Assembly (NCBI GenBank): GCA_031310005.1
Contig: CM062388.1
Span: 930,001-994,000, forward strand
Direction of reading: 5' to 3'
DNA length: 64,000 nt
Origin: Dactylellina haptotyla
Lineage: Eukaryota; Ascomycota; Orbiliomycetes; Orbiliales; Orbiliaceae
A program made the position numbers and the translations under genes. Each line of letters starts with the position of its first letter. Position 1 is the stretch's first letter. A model generated the notes under the pieces. It saw only the letters and a list, made by a program, of their open reading frames with translations, searched no databases and had not been told where the DNA came from. Positions 35,805 to 47,094 of the stretch are shown piece by piece.

Positions 35805-36523
35805 TTAGTAGTTTGTAATATCGTAATTTGTATCATACAGTGGCGACTCTGGAGATTCCAATTCGTCCTCTTTATTCTCAAATACCCCGACGTCCGGTGT
35901 AATGACAAATTTGTTCTTGTCCGAGTAGTTTAGAGGAGTAACGTTGATCTAGTCATACATATTAGCTTTTATAATAGTTTAATGAATAGCTGAATGACGG
36001 ACTCACTTTGTCATTTCTAACAGTCCAACCGTCGAGCGAGTCCTCTCTTGTGATCCTATATGTTTAGTAACAAATTAACTTTTGCCCATATCTATAATAT
36101 TTTCGTACTACCAACCCCCGAGGCAATAATCGAAAATACTTACTCAAAGATTCCCTTATTCGCAGTCTCTGTGATCGTCCAGAAACATGGACCTTCTCCC
36201 GGTGGAGCAGTGCATTTCTCTTGTCTAAATGCAAATAGATCACGGCTGTGCGTCCCGGCTAGTATATTTGTTGTAGCTTTCGGCTTGATGAGATATTTCC
36301 CGTTGTTGACTTCTTGTAGCATCCACTAAGACAGAGGTCAATATAGTTGTTTAGATAAGAAAACAGGGATGACAGTATTTATACATACGGTTGGATCAAC
36401 CTTATCGTCAGCGTATATGGGACTCTCGAAGGTACCGTCAACGATGTCATCATCCATATGGAGTCCGACCATTTTGCGGGTTGCAACAGAGAAAATACGG
36501 TATCTTCCTGTTTCGAGATGCAT
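35805..36523 (-). CDS. Beta-trefoil protein resembling fungal protease inhibitors (I66/mycocypin type)
   Basis: Four exons (36389-36523, 36144-36325, 36007-36055, 35805-35948) give 169 residues, with all phases consistent. It opens with LETGRYRIFSVATRKMVG, the G-x-Y-x-I first strand seen in fungal trypsin-inhibitor (cnispin) and mycocypin trefoils. Similar strands recur at NGKYLIKPKATTNILAG, CFWTITETANKGIFEITRED and KFVITPDVG, as expected for a threefold trefoil. A Trp follows the first splice (DPTWMLQEV). There is no signal peptide, as in those cytosolic defence proteins, and an acidic tail (NKEDELESPESP). It could equally be a ricin-B-like lectin; the inhibitor reading rests on pattern only. 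It lies 0.8 kb behind the PNP-fusion start on the same strand. A regulatory link to the CHAT protease is speculative. Confidence 0.65.
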
Positions 36524-38111
36524 TTCGAAATCTAAAGTGCGATTTTATTGAATTTTCTCTGGTTCTTGTGATACAAGATTCAAAAATCGGTGAAAAATAT
36601 AGAATATGGGTATAATGTTAGATTTCAGCTAGGTTTGTTTGTCAAATTCGAGGTTGAGATGGTCTTCTTTTATATTTCGATTGCTGCTACATGTCTATGG
36701 AAAAATATGGAAATCAGGGTTCAGACTTTGTGGGACCAGTACGGCATCTGGCCTTGCGAGACAAGTTCGGAGATGAAGAGATCTACAACTACCTAGTGAT
36801 GACATTATTAGACTTCGGCTTAGGCTAACATTTACAATTTTTGTCGTCTAGGAGCAGCTAGCCCAGTCGAGATCCAACGTTCAATAATTTACATTATGAG
36901 CTTAAATGGCATATCCCTGCTATTTCCACATATATTTTTCTGGATAAAACCATAAGATACGGCTAATTAGTACTAAAAATCATTAGCTTTAGGAAGGGTT
37001 TGCCACATTAGTTAACTCATTACGCCGAACACTTGACTTGGCCCCTGATATGACGGGCATGATGTATTGAAGATCTGAAGTCTGATCTCATACCTTGATA
37101 GTACAACCCAAGGATATTTTTGTGCTTGAAATGGCCTAGAATGAGATGAATATACCATTCAAGGAATGGGCGATTTCGCTCATCTTTGCGTAACCTGGGA
37201 GTTTTAGCCCTTGCAATCTTGTTTCCGTTTGTTGATGGAGGCAATGACATCAACCTATCTGGCGAGCAAATACTAAGTTAGTGGGGGCTGTACATCATAG
37301 GCTCTTTTCATTCTGTCCGCTGATATGTATGATTATGATTATAGCGGAACATTGTATACTAAGGGTCGCGGGATTGGCTAGTGGGCTGAGTGAAAATTCT
37401 GGATATCTTTTGGCTTTTCATTGGATTTAGAAACTCGGAGCGAAGTTATGACAGATGAGCGGAGAAATCTTTCTCGCCAAATTTGCAATGCAAATGCAAT
37501 AATTACCTGTTAATTCAGCATCGTGACTGAAGCAAATGCCATCAGATACATAAAAACAACTATGGGTGTCAATTATCTTTTTTTCTCTTCTCTTTTTCCT
37601 TTTTTCTCTTTTGAAGTTGAACCATTATGGTGCATGTCGCTAAATATCGGAGATATCGATACGTCGAGTAAGGCATAAGCCATTGGATTGGCTCAACGAA
37701 TAGCTATAAAGTTAGTTTTGTTTATGAAAAGACTGATTAGCTACCGTATAGCTACTAGAATCTCCGTATTTCCAATAATTTAGCTTTCGCCTATATATCT
37801 TATGTCGGACGCTCTAATAAGTTCCACAACGTATCAATGTATCCGTGTATCCATGTAGCTAGTAGACACAACCCTGCCAAGCAACCAACGTTAGATCTCC
37901 ATATGTGTTGTGATAAGATAAGATACTTGACGCGAAGCTCTCGGGGAAGGAAAGGTGACGTTTGTCAAGTTACAGTTCAAACATCCCACCATTTCGCACA
38001 TTCCCCGGCAAACCAAAACCACCTCAAAACCTCACCACTTCGCCGGGAGACGCAGACCCTTCCTTCGTGCAGTTGCAGTTCACTTTTTTCCTTTTTACCA
38101 TATCTTAAACA
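36524..38111. other. Intergenic between the trefoil gene and VMA1
   Basis: AT-rich up to about 37.8 kb with no supported gene, then a more balanced VMA1 leader. A pyrimidine tract at 37578-37615 (TTTTTTCTCTTCTCTTTTTCC type) is promoter-like. No repeats or RNA genes recognised. Confidence 0.45.
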
Positions 38112-40414
38112 ATGGTGCGTTCACCCTACGACAACGAAATGGATCGGGAATTTGGGGGAGTGAGGGAAGAGACTGACTGGTAGTTGCATATAGTCGAAGA
38201 GGGACGCAGAGGTCTCGGAGGACCTATATGGTAGGTTTTGGAAATTCCCATTCCCTTCTGCTGCCTGCGATGGTAGTGTAGAATATTTCGACTTGCTAAT
38301 TTCGCTGTGATGGATTGTAGGCTCCGTTTACTCCGTCTCCGGGTACATACAAACCTCACCACGGCCTTCACGAGCAAAGGATAGCTGATTAACAAGCGTG
38401 AACCTATAGTCCGGTCATCGTCGCCGAGAATATGGCCGGATGTGCCATGTACGAACTGGTATGTTTACTCTCCGGATCTACAGATAGCTATCACTTCAGG
38501 GATTGGAATGGTAGAAAAACTAATGGCGGGATGGGATTTTAGTGTCGAGTCGGCCATGACGCTCTGATGGGCGAGGTTATTAGGATAGAAGCAGATCGAG
38601 CGACCATCCAGGTCTACGAGGAAACTGGTACGAAAGAAATCCGATATCATTCTATTCTTGTCGGGGTTTGAGAAGTGGTGGTATAGCTAACACTGCTTGT
38701 ACGACTATAAATAGCCGGCGTTACGATCGGTGACCCCGTCCTGCGAACTGGCAAGCCGCTGTCCGTCGAGCTCGGGCCAGGTTTGATGGAGAACATTTAT
38801 GATGGAATCCAGCGCTCCCTTAGGGCTATTCAAAAGCAGTCCAATGGCATTTACATCCCCCGTGGTATCGACGTCAGCGCGCTCGATCGTCAGAAGGGTT
38901 GGGAGTTCAACCCCGCCGACAAGAAGGTCGGAGACCACATCACCGGCGGCGATATTTACGCTTCAGTCTTCGAAAACTCATTGATGAACGAGCACAACAT
39001 CATCCTGCCGCCGCGCGCGAGAGGTACCATCACATACATCGCCGAGAAGGGCGAGTATAATGTTAGCGATAAAGTTTTGGAAGTGGAGTTTGATGGAAAG
39101 AAGCAGAGTTTCACGATGATGCACACTTGGCCTGTTCGTGTGCCTCGTCCCGTCGCGGAGAGACTTTCTGCGGATTACCCACTGTTCACTGGTCAGAGAG
39201 TGTTGGATGCACTCTTTCCATCGGTGCAGGGTGGTACCACTTGTATTCCTGGAGCTTTCGGATGCGGCAAGACTGTGATTAGTCAGTCGTTAAGTAAGTT
39301 CTCGAACACGGATGGTATTATTTACGTCGGCTGCGGAGAGCGTGGAAATGAGATGGCAGAGGTGTTGAAAGATTTCCCAGAACTCGAGATTGAGATTAAG
39401 GGCAGGAAGGAACAGATTATGAAGCGTACGACACTAGTGGCGAATACTTCCAACATGCCTGTGGCTGCACGTGAAGCCTCGATTTACACCGGCATCACGC
39501 TTGCAGAATACTTCCGCGACCAGGGCAAGGATATTGCCATGATTGCTGACTCGTCCTCACGATGGGCTGAGGCGCTTCGTGAGCTTTCTGGTCGTTTGGG
39601 TGAGATGCCTGCGGATCAAGGTTTCCCAGCCTATTTGGGTGCCAAGTTGGCTAGTTTCTACGAGCGTGCGGGTAAGGTCAAGTGTTTGGGAAGCCCGAAC
39701 AGAACTGGATCTGTCTCCATTGTGGCCGCCGTCAGTCCTCCGGGAGGTGATTTCTCGGATCCAGTCACATCGTCGACTTTGAGCATCGTGCAAGTGTTTT
39801 GGGGCTTGGATAAGCGTCTGGCGCAGAGGAAGCGTGAGTTCACTTCCTATCTTTTTGCTTTTCCTAGAAATCGCGAATGTTGAGCTAATATATGCTTTGG
39901 CTGTTTAGATTTCCCGTCTGTCAATACTAGTGTCTCTTACAGCAAGTACAGCAATGCGTTGACCAAGTACTATGAGAAGCACTTCCCGGAGTTCCCCAAG
40001 TACCGTGATCAAGTCAAGAAGCTGCTGTCCGACTCTGAAGATCTTGAGCAAGTGGTGCAGCTTGTCGGTGCACAGTCACTTGCTGATAATGATAAGGTTA
40101 CCCTCTATATCGCTGGTTTAGTCAAGGAAGATTTCTTGCAGCAGAACGGTTACTCTAAATACGACCAGTACTGCCCAATGTGGAAGAGCAATTGGATGAT
40201 GAAGAACATGATGGGATTCCACGATGAAGCGCAGAAGGCTGTTGCAAGCGGAGTGACGTGGAGCAAGATCAAAGATAGCACATCAGATCTGCAGCATCAG
40301 TTGAGAAGCATGAAGTTTGAGATTCCAGAAGAGGGTGAGGATGGCATCACCGCCAAGTATGAGAAGCTGCACCAAGCCATCTTGGAGAAGTTCTCGGCTA
40401 TTGCTGATGAGTAG
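38112..40414 (+). CDS. VMA1: V-type ATPase catalytic subunit A
   Basis: ATP-hydrolysing subunit of the V1 sector that acidifies vacuoles and endosomes. Seven exons: 38112-38114, 38194-38230, 38321-38342, 38410-38458, 38543-38627, 38715-39833 and 39909-40414, giving 606 residues (the family is ~617). The first exon is just the ATG. An intron with a CTGAC branch follows, then [20 protein letters not shown]. Exons 2-5 are 22-85 nt. P-loop GAFGCGKT is at 245-252, with downstream GCGERGNE and [13 protein letters not shown], all diagnostic for subunit A. The P-loop is uninterrupted, so the VDE-type intein found here in some yeasts is absent. The conserved family N terminus and reading phases support the AUG-only exon; an alternative frame from the same ATG continues for a few codons but does not join in phase. 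Strongly expressed, consistent with the biased codon use. Confidence 0.95.
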
Positions 40415-42011
40415 AGAAAGAGAGGGAAGTCTTTTCCTTTTGCTTGTTATTGATGGCATGTTAAGGCTGGCGGGTTGTCGCGTACATGAGTTTCGTTTTC
40501 ATAATTTCTCTATGCAAATGCTTTGATATTTTATTTTTCTAGTTACCCAGGCCTTTGGAAGCGGTAGAAGCGTAAGAACTCGAAGGAAGAGCGCAAAATA
40601 TAAGCATTCCGATGAAAGAGCAATTTACTTAGCCCGTGATGTTTCTTATTCTCTCTCTTGATTCTTTCTGTTTTGTAGACACTGGGCCTCTAAAAATTGC
40701 ACACGTGGAGATATGGGAAGGCGAAACCGGACGGCCACAGGATGTTTATACAACGTCCCATTTAAATGCAGGTGCATCCTTCGAGAAGCCTGAGCGTCTT
40801 CCTTCTCGCTGGGCTGGCAAGGTTACACTTCCCGTTCCCCTGTCCTATTCGCTCGGGAGCTGCTGGTCTTGCCGCCCGTGTTTGCCAGGCTCTCAAACAC
40901 AATCCCCGTCGAAAGTCTTATTATCTAGCAATATGAATGAGATGATCTCCAGCAGCGGGAGGTAATATTCCATTGGAACCCCTGAAGCAGCGTGATCTCG
41001 GGACACACCAGGCGACTTCAAGCCGTTCCCCTTTGCGAGATAGAGAGAAAGAGATAGAGAGTTCGAGATCTCTGCAGCAGGAAACAGAGCGAGTTGAAGG
41101 ATCGTCCGCTCCGTGTTGTTGTTGTTGCGAGCGACACGACACCCACCTCAGCACAACGCACTCCCTTTCCCACCGCAGCGGCTCTCCCAATCATCCGTGT
41201 CAAGCCCCGTCTTCCTCTCCCTCCGAACCTCCTTTCCACGCCCTTTTATATACCTTCTGTACGCCGGCTCCCCTGATACACTTGCACCACGGAATCGACA
41301 CAGGCCTTGGACGACGCTGGAGCAGCAGCAGCAGCATTTCGCGGGCATTCTTTGGACGTTGCTGCCTTGCTCGGGTTCCGTTGCCGGCCATTGATTGGCT
41401 GTTGCTTGTTCTAGCTTTCGAACTGACGCTTCTGTGCTGTGCTGTGGCCCTTCGCCCTTTCCAGCTACACTATATTGCATTACATACATAGCGTACGCTC
41501 TGGGTGTGTGTGTTTGGTGTGTGTGTGGCCGACCTTTAACTTAGACTTTCCCGGAGACCGCCAAAACCAGAAAGAAAGAACCTCCCCGCAACTGGGAACA
41601 GCTCCTCTCTCCGCATCATCGCCGTCCTCTCCGCCGTCTCTCCATCTCATCTGCCTGGGAAGTCGCCCGGACGAACCCTCAGGCCAGCTCTCAAGTCTCT
41701 CCTGCTCGCATCCGCCGTGAGAAGGGAAAAAAACAGGTGCTTTCAATTGGGAATTCCCGCTTCTCTGGTAGCGAACTCGTCGTCTCCTTGGAGGTCACCC
41801 CATCCAACATCTTCGGAAGACACACCCCCCTTTTGGAACCCCGTCACACCGATACACTCCCTCAAAATAGGCGTCCTGGCATTCTCTCAAACGCCATTCT
41901 CTTCCGCTCGTCGTCGGCTGAGCCCGCTGCGATCCCGCATCCCTCCTTGGAATCTGTGATAGTCCTCTTCTCCATCCTCCTACTCGCCTCGATACACGTA
42001 ACCGGCCCCAA
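40415..42011. other. VMA1 3' flank and long CT-rich leader of the B56 gene
   Basis: From about 40.97 kb the plus strand is rich in CTC/TCC with many short open frames, as in long fungal 5' leaders. A (GT)n stretch lies near 41503-41528. No domain-bearing frame on either strand. Probably promoter plus leader of the PP2A B56 gene. Confidence 0.45.
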
Positions 42012-44455
42012 ATGATTAACATGAAGGGATTCAGGCAAAGGGTAAGAACCTCTCCACGGATACCCCAAGGTTTTCAGTCGCGTTTTTTCCCCTTCCAATG
42101 CGTCGTCCGAGCTACTCGTGACCGTCTGTTTATCCCCCATTGCGTTCGCGACAGCAAAAAAGAGCGCACGGACCAAGTTTCTCAGCTGGATGTCCCTGTC
42201 TCAGAGCTTAAACGACAACGAGCTGACATTTTTGGCGCGTGTCTTTTGCTTCACGCTTGCCGCTAAATTTATATAGCTATCCCGAGGCAAAGACGGAAAG
42301 AGCGGTTCATCGAAGAAGAAAGACGGCTCCGGCACCGATTCTCCTTCAAAGAAGGAGGAAAAGGCTGAGAAGAAGTCTGAAAAGAGCGTTCTCGCCTCCA
42401 ACTCCCTACCCCCCGCACCAAATGTAGGCTCATCGACCGGTAACTCCCTCGCGGGGTCGGCTAACTCGTCGACTTCGTCACTGGGATCGCATACCCAGCA
42501 AAATGCTTCGCCAATGTCCGGCAGGATCCTCACTCCCCAGCTGGTTATAAGCCCTAGCACGGCTCCTGTAAGTCACCTTTACCTGGTCTACCATTGTCCA
42601 TCCGGCAGCTAACGCAAGTCTTTATAGCACCCACCGCCACCTGGCGCTGCTGAGACGATGCCTGGCGACCTCCAGCCACCGAAAGCCGGCTCTAAAGTTG
42701 TGTTCCCCGGCTTACAAACTACTCCTAAAGACGTCACATTCCCGGAAGGCGTCAAAACACCAAAGAGACAGCATTCTTCACGCTTCGATGTTTCTGAGAA
42801 ACGAGAGCTTGAGAAACTTCACGGGTTCCACGGTATGCTCTCCCTTTCCCTTCCTCCTCCCTTCCTTCTCCTTGAGATTTTCATGGCTATTATAGCTTGC
42901 TAATCAACATTTATAGAGGTCCCGCCTGCCCGCAGACCTGAGCTTTTCCTTCAAAAACTTGATCAATGCAATGTAATATTCGACTTTAATGACGCCGCTG
43001 CCGATATGAAGTCCAAGGAAATCAAAAGACTGGCACTCCACGAACTGTTGGACTATGTTGCCAACAACCGACAAGTCATATCCGAGCAAATGTACCCCAA
43101 GGTTGTCGAAATGTTCGCCAAAAATCTATTCCGCCCAATCCCCCCACCTGTCAATCCGGTTGGAGATGCATTCGATCCCGAAGAAGACGAGCCCGTTCTG
43201 GAAGTCGCTTGGCCGCATATCCAGGTCGTCTATGAGTTCTTCCTGAGATTCATTGAAAGCCAAGACTTCAACACCAACATAGCGAAGCAATATATCGATC
43301 ACGGATTCGTCCTGCAACTGCTAGAGCTTTTCGATAGCGAAGATCCTCGAGAGCGTGACTTCCTTAAGACTACTCTCCATAGGATATACGGGAAATTCCT
43401 CAACCTCCGATCTTTCATCCGACGATCTATCAATAACGTCTTTTTCCAATTCGTTTACGAGACTGAGCGATTCAATGGTATCGCCGAACTCCTAGAGATT
43501 CTGGGATCTATTATCAACGGATTCGCGCTCCCCCTTAAAGAAGAACATAAGTTATTCTTGACGAGAGTGCTACTTCCGTTACATAAGGCAAAGAGTTTGA
43601 GCATGTATCATCCACAGTTGGCGTATTGTATTGTTCAGTTCCTGGAGAAAGATGCTGCCCTTACTGAAGAGGTTTGTTTATGAACTAGTCTAATCTATTC
43701 AAAGAGGTCTTACTAACAAATCATTAGGTTGTTCTTGGACTATTACGGTATTGGCCAAAAGTCAACAGCACAAAGGAGGTTATGTTCCTGAATGAGGTGG
43801 AAGACATCTTTGAGGTTATGGACCCTGCGGAGTTTGCCAAGGTTCAAGAGCCCTTGTTTCATCAACTGGCCAAATCTGTTGCCAGCCCGCATTTCCAGGT
43901 TAGTGCAAATATTCAAGGCTTATATACTGTGAGTGTATGGGTTTAACATTATAATAGGTTGCTGAACGTGCCCTATACTTTTGGAACAACGAATATTTCT
44001 GTAACCTCGTGAGCGATAACGTCGAGGTCATCCTTCCAATCATGTTCGCCCCATTATATGAGAACTCCAAGGGTCATTGGAATCGGTACGTCTGCTCCAA
44101 TTCGGGTTACTGAGAATCTATTCTAATATCTTACAGAACAATCCACGGTCTCGTTTATAACGCGATGAAACTGTTTATGGAAATCAATCCAACCCTTTTC
44201 GATGAATGCTCGGCAGAGTATGCTGCGCACCAAGAAGGCGCCGAAGCTCGTGCCCAAGAACGTGAGAGCAGATGGAAGACATTGGAAGACAATGCGAAGA
44301 AGCTTCGGCCGGATGTTGATCTGCCAAGACCAGCTTCACCCATGATGCTCACCCATGATGAAGCGTCTGGAGACCTCAATGGTAACCCTAATGGAAGAGC
44401 CTGGGCACCGCACATGGTAGGTGGTGCGACATCCAATGGTGGATACATGGCTTAA
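42012..44455 (+). CDS. PP2A regulatory subunit B56 (B' family, Rts1/Par1 type)
   Basis: Targets protein phosphatase 2A to substrates in cell-cycle, centromere and stress signalling. Seven exons: 42012-42041, 42277-42567, 42628-42832, 42917-43671, 43728-43898, 43958-44085 and 44137-44455, 632 residues. The N terminus MKGFRQR followed by Lys/Ser-rich sequence ([10 protein letters not shown]) is typical of fungal Rts1-like proteins. The B56 fold of pseudo-HEAT repeats runs from about residue 180: [60 protein letters not shown]. The tail (residues ~585-632) is Gly/Asn rich. Two ATGs lie three codons apart at 42012 and 42021; the second matches the common MKGFRQR start. The first intron is 235 bp, long for this window, with a CGCTAAAT branch. 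Expected in nucleus and cytoplasm. Confidence 0.94.
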
Positions 44456-45759
44456 CTAACGGGAATATGTTACGGGCAGGGTCTCACACACGGGTAAAGT
44501 TCGTATCAAGAGAAAAGAAAAGCCAATTCGGGCCCCATCGGCTGATTCGGATCTCTTTCGTCTTTCCTTTTTCTGCGGGCATTCGCCCATTGCAAACACT
44601 TAACTAGACCGTTTCTTTACTTCTCACGAGTGACAATTTCCCCTCGACGTCTTGCTTTTTGGTTATAATTATTTTTTGGAGGGGAAAACAAAAACATCGC
44701 GGCTATTATTGATAATGCTGTAGTTTTGACTGTTTTGGACATAGTTTTTTCTTCTTTTTTTTGAAGCTCCCGCACACCGCGCGTATTCCTATCATGGAGT
44801 CCTGTTTCATAGCGACAGTTCGACGTGTCTTTTTTCCAGCGCGGTCTCACCGCCGCAGCTTCTATAGGGATCTTTTTTGGGAGGGGGAAGGATGGAGCAG
44901 ACTTTATTCCTTTTTATTACTTTTTCGGATTGAAAACCCTACTTACTACCTCTTTTTATTGACGAATACTCCGGATGCCTTAGCCCCTTTTTATGCCTCC
45001 TGCGGTGTTGTTGTTTTCTTTCTTTCTTATACTCTATATCTCTTTTTTCAGCTGTTTATATTTCCTCCTTTTTGATACTACTTCTACTACTACTACTACC
45101 TTTTTATACAATTTTTTTTTTGCGGAGAGAGAGGGAGAGAGGAGAGAAATAAGGAAAAGAACACAATTTCTCTAATACCAGGATATGGATACTCCTTTCT
45201 CCCTTTCTTTTTTCTGGATGAAGAGATATATTTTGGGTGAAATTATATACACGCGGAGGAGAGGGAGGTTTATAGCGCGGATGTAGGAAGTAGTATTACG
45301 GTTTGGTAGTAGAAAGTAAACTAAAAAAAAAAAAGAGAAAATGGAAAGTTAGGTGACCGAAATTCTAGTGTGTAATTTTCAAAATGGTTGATTATAAGAT
45401 GCCTTTGGTACGACGTTGCAGTAGTAGAACAAAGATATTTGTGATATGTACGGGAGAGATTATGCTAACAATGCCAGCGAATTCACGAAGGTCACGTTCG
45501 AACGTTCAGGGATTACAGTAGATCTCCAGGATATTCAAGAAAGGAAGGTGCATGAAAAAAACCCTCTCTGGGTTCCGTCTCGAGGTCAATGCCGCCGCGA
45601 TAGTATTGCGTACATAGAACCTGGCAGATCTTGCCGCGTTCTAATTTCTTTCTGGTAACTCCACACTAGGATTAGCCCAGCGGAGAAGAATTTGACTGAA
45701 AGAAAACGAGAAGATGTCAAAAATACAGGATGAAGAGAAGCCATAAATAAAAAAGAAGA
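44456..45759. other. B56 3' flank and spacer
   Basis: T-rich with a TACTACTTCTACTAC-type run at 45076-45101 and purine-rich sequence after 45120. No coding gene. The interval ends at the 3' side of the tRNA-Ala gene. Confidence 0.5.
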
Positions 45760-45893
45760 TGGAATTGTTGGGAATTGAACCCAAGACCTTTTCTAGGTGC
45801 GTTTCGCCTCGAATAACTCCTTTCTCTGGTGATTGAGAGAGAGCTTCTTCTTGGAGTGCGAAAGAAACGTTCTACCAACTGAACTACAATCCC
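45760..45893 (-). tRNA. tRNA-Ala (anticodon CGC) with a 61-base intron
   Basis: Cloverleaf on the minus strand. The acceptor stem GGGATTG pairs with CAATTCC and includes G3-U70, the alanine identity pair. D stem GTTC/GAAC, anticodon stem TTTCT/AGAAA, variable loop AGGTC, T stem TTGGG/CCCAA with loop TTCAATT. The anticodon loop TTCGCA+T is interrupted after position 37 by an intron at 45796-45856. The intron contains GCGAA, complementary to TTCGC of the anticodon loop, as expected for the helix recognised by the tRNA splicing endonuclease. The mature tRNA reads GCG. The intron is long for a tRNA. Confidence 0.88.
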
Positions 45894-47094
45894 AATCTCT
45901 ATAGAGCCTCCAGGTGGTGCGGTTGTGCGTTAACTATGATAGTAGCGAAGCTTGTGGGTGTCCGGGAAATGCAACAAACGGATGCGTTGTACGAATTGCT
46001 GAGCGATATTGAGATTTCGTTTCATAAAGTTGGCAGTAGACTTAACGTTAATTGGCTGATCTTATAATACTCGAAATCAAGAAATATCAATCCACTATCA
46101 TGGATCCAAGGAATATTGATTCGCTAGCGGCGACAATAGACTAGGTGGCAGAACTGCTTCGTTTTGGCAAAGATATGGGCTCGAATGGGTCAGTGAGTAT
46201 TTTCAACAGCAGCACGGTGTCAACTATGATTGCGAGACCAGCCTAGACCTGGATCAATAACAACCCCAGGATCTAGCTTTTGCGAATTTATGAGATAACC
46301 TCCGGATCTCACACCAAACACAGCTAGGTAGAGGATAGTTCAATACAAAGCGAATCTTCTGTCGATTGATTGCTGTAAGCAGCTTATCTTCACGCATGCT
46401 AAGACTTCTACCTCCCGCAAAACAAGAGCATGTCCCTTCTAAAGAAACATATAATAATTCAAGTAAAAATGCAAATAAATTTAACAAATGGCTCCAGGCC
46501 AACGATTGAGTCAAATAGATGATCTCACATATTATTCACAGAAATCCCCAAGGGTGACATTATCGACAATTGAAGAATCGAGAAAATCTCCAATTGGGCT
46601 TTTAAAGCTGGAGGTGTTGCTGCGGGTAGAAGCATTTCCTGTTACGGATTAGTCTCGCGTTGTCACTGCAGCAGTAGCCCTTCAGGTTGTCGTAGAAATC
46701 GAGAACGATCGTGATCGAATCAAAACCTTCAACGTACAATACAACCCACGCTCCGGCGTTACTTTCCAACATCGTGAAATTAAGTTCGGAGTAGGTAAGG
46801 AGTCAGAAAGCAAAGGGAACAAGCATTTTCTAGCCTAGCCTAGGCCCGATCTACCTGCATGCTTGCATAATTTGATACAACGGCTCGCTACGCCGCACCG
46901 TACTGGATGTGACGGCAAGATTCGAGCCCGCGCTAACCCATCAACTTTTCTTCTAAAATTATAGTTGGTTTTTTACACAGGCGAAAAAAATCCAACAAGG
47001 TCCAAACAACACCTTAACTGTAAATTTACTGCTTTTTTTTTGGCGTTTTGTATAAGTCGAAAAGGTGCGGTTTAAAACAAACCATAGTCCCGCA
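45894..47094. other. Intergenic between tRNA-Ala and TFC1
   Basis: Low coding potential. One stretch, about 46654-46842 plus, is open for some 62 codons and translates to ordinary-looking sequence (VVEIENDRDRIKTFNVQYNP), but it lacks a start and a recognisable family. It may be a gene remnant. Nothing else supported. Confidence 0.4.

Noticed and set aside
39251-39274. Intein insertion in the VMA1 P-loop
   Set aside because: GAFGCGKT is contiguous; no insertion present.
46880-46945. Possible tRNA T-arm (ATTCGAGCCC)
   Set aside because: The stem does not pair and no acceptor or anticodon arm can be built.
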